Part shown: piece after piece, positions 5,087 to 5,903 of the stretch
Position numbering within the stretch: position 1 is the stretch's first letter
How the letters are laid out: each line of letters starts with the position of its first letter
Translations under genes and position numbers: made by a program
Origin: an uncultured Ilumatobacter sp.
Lineage (GTDB): Bacteria; Actinomycetota; Acidimicrobiia; Acidimicrobiales; Ilumatobacteraceae
NCBI GenBank assembly: GCA_938049325.1
Contig: CALICC010000360.1
Coordinates: 1-5,903 of the forward strand
Direction of reading: 5' to 3'
DNA: 5,903 nt
Notes under the pieces: generated by a model
What the model saw: the letters and a program-made list of their open reading frames with translations, nothing else
Database searches by the model: none
What the model was told of the DNA's origin: nothing

Positions 5087-5903
5087 GCGCACCTCGTGTC
5101 GGACCGAGAAACGCCACCGATCGGTTGCGCCGGCTGCTGGTGATGTTGCCGTGGCTGATGGAGGAAGGCGAGGTGCCGCTGGCCGACGTGGCGACTCGTT
5201 TCGGAATGACCGAAGGTGAGGTCGTGAAGGACCTGGAGCTCGTGGCGATGTGCGGCTTGCCGCCCTACGTGGACGAGATGGTCGACGTGTTCGTCGACGA
5301 CGGCATGGTCTTCGTCGGCGTCCCGAGACTCTTCACCCGCCCGCTGCGACTCACGGCGCCCGAAGGTTTCTCGCTGCTCGCGGCGGCTCGTGCAGCGATG
5401 GAACTGCCCGGTTCCGACCCGGATGGCCCGTTGGCCCGCGGCATGGCGAAACTCGCCGACACGCTCGGTCGCGCCGGACTGGGTTCGAACATTCGTCGAG
5501 CCGGAACCGACGAAGGCGACGAGTCAGGCGACGACACAGCCGGCGTGGTCGTCGACCTCGCTCGACCTCCGCTCACCGATGAGATCATCGAGGCGGTCGC
5601 TGGCGGCGTCGAGTTGAGCATCGCGTACTACTCGCCGCAACGAGGCGACACATCGGCGCGCACGATCGTGCCGCGCCACGTGTTCGCCGACTCGGGTAAC
5701 TGGTACGTGTTGGCCGACGACGACAAGTCCAGCGAGCGCCGAACGTTTCGTATCGACCGGATCGAGTCGATCGAAGAAACGGGACGTCGAGATCCCATCG
5801 ACGAGGTGGTCGAAGCACCACGTTCGTTCTTCGCCGATGCCGAGCTTCCCAACGCCACCTTGCGTCTCGCCCCCGCAGCTCAGTGGATCGTGGATCGATA
5901 CCC
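5083..5903 (+). CDS. pafC: PafC-like WYL-domain transcriptional regulator, C-terminus beyond the window
   Basis: An open frame of 273 codons from ATG 5083 to the right edge, about 40-50 residues short of the usual PafC length. The N-terminal helix-turn-helix region contains DRLRRLLVMLPWLMEEGEVP (13-32) and MCGLPPYVDEMVDVF (56-70), close to PafC wording; TRPLRLTAPEGFSLLAAARA (85-104) follows. A WYL domain (about 170-233) has NWYVLADDD (206-214), where Val replaces the Leu of the name motif, and ERRTFRIDR (218-226). Residues 140-155 are an acidic loop (TDEGDESGDD) between the DNA-binding half and the WYL half. It is the expected heterodimer partner of the preceding gene. WYL domains of PafBC are reported to respond to single-stranded DNA. 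The gene is intact as far as it is visible. Confidence 0.9.
   Translation, partial: MSAPRVGPRNATDRLRRLLVMLPWLMEEGEVPLADVATRFGMTEGEVVKDLELVAMCGLPPYVDEMVDVFVDDGMVFVGVPRLFTRPLRLTAPEGFSLLAAARAAMELPGSDPDGPLARGMAKLADTLGRAGLGSNIRRAGTDEGDESGDDTAGVVVDLARPPLTDEIIEAVAGGVELSIAYYSPQRGDTSARTIVPRHVFADSGNWYVLADDDKSSERRTFRIDRIESIEETGRRDPIDEVVEAPRSFFADAELPNATLRLAPAAQWIVDRY

Overview
The window is GC-rich, densely packed bacterial DNA with GTG and possibly CTG starts, 4-base stop/start overlaps and TANNNT-type -10 boxes placed 6-8 nt before start codons. Together with a pafB-pafC pair and a SufC-SufS-SufU set, this points to an actinobacterium. The class may be Acidimicrobiia (Ilumatobacter-like), but that is an inference from gene style and not shown directly.

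Layout. Two divergent transcription units share a 112-nt intergenic region (4027-4138). Leftward (minus strand) run sufC (ABC ATPase of Fe-S assembly), sufS (cysteine desulfurase), sufU (Zn-dependent sulfurtransferase), a PaaI-type hotdog thioesterase with a long N-terminal extension, a class I SAM methyltransferase of the METTL27/WBSCR27 type, and the first 43 codons of an unknown gene that runs off the left edge. Rightward (plus strand) run pafB and pafC, the WYL-domain heterodimeric transcription factor of the actinobacterial DNA damage response; pafC runs off the right edge.

How the genes work together. SufS takes sulfur from cysteine and SufU carries it. SufC powers the SufBCD scaffold, but sufB and sufD are not here: sufC is the promoter-proximal gene, and sufU is followed by a thioesterase rather than sufT. 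sufC/sufS, sufU/thioesterase and pafB/pafC are joined by CTGA, GTGA and ATGA overlaps, consistent with translational coupling. The shared intergenic region holds a leaderless-type promoter for each side and a 6+7+6 inverted repeat between them. It is therefore a candidate control point linking Fe-S cluster assembly to the DNA damage regulator.

No RNA genes, insertion sequences, CRISPR arrays or convincing terminators were seen. The only non-coding stretches are the 112-nt divergent region and gaps of about 35-55 nt.
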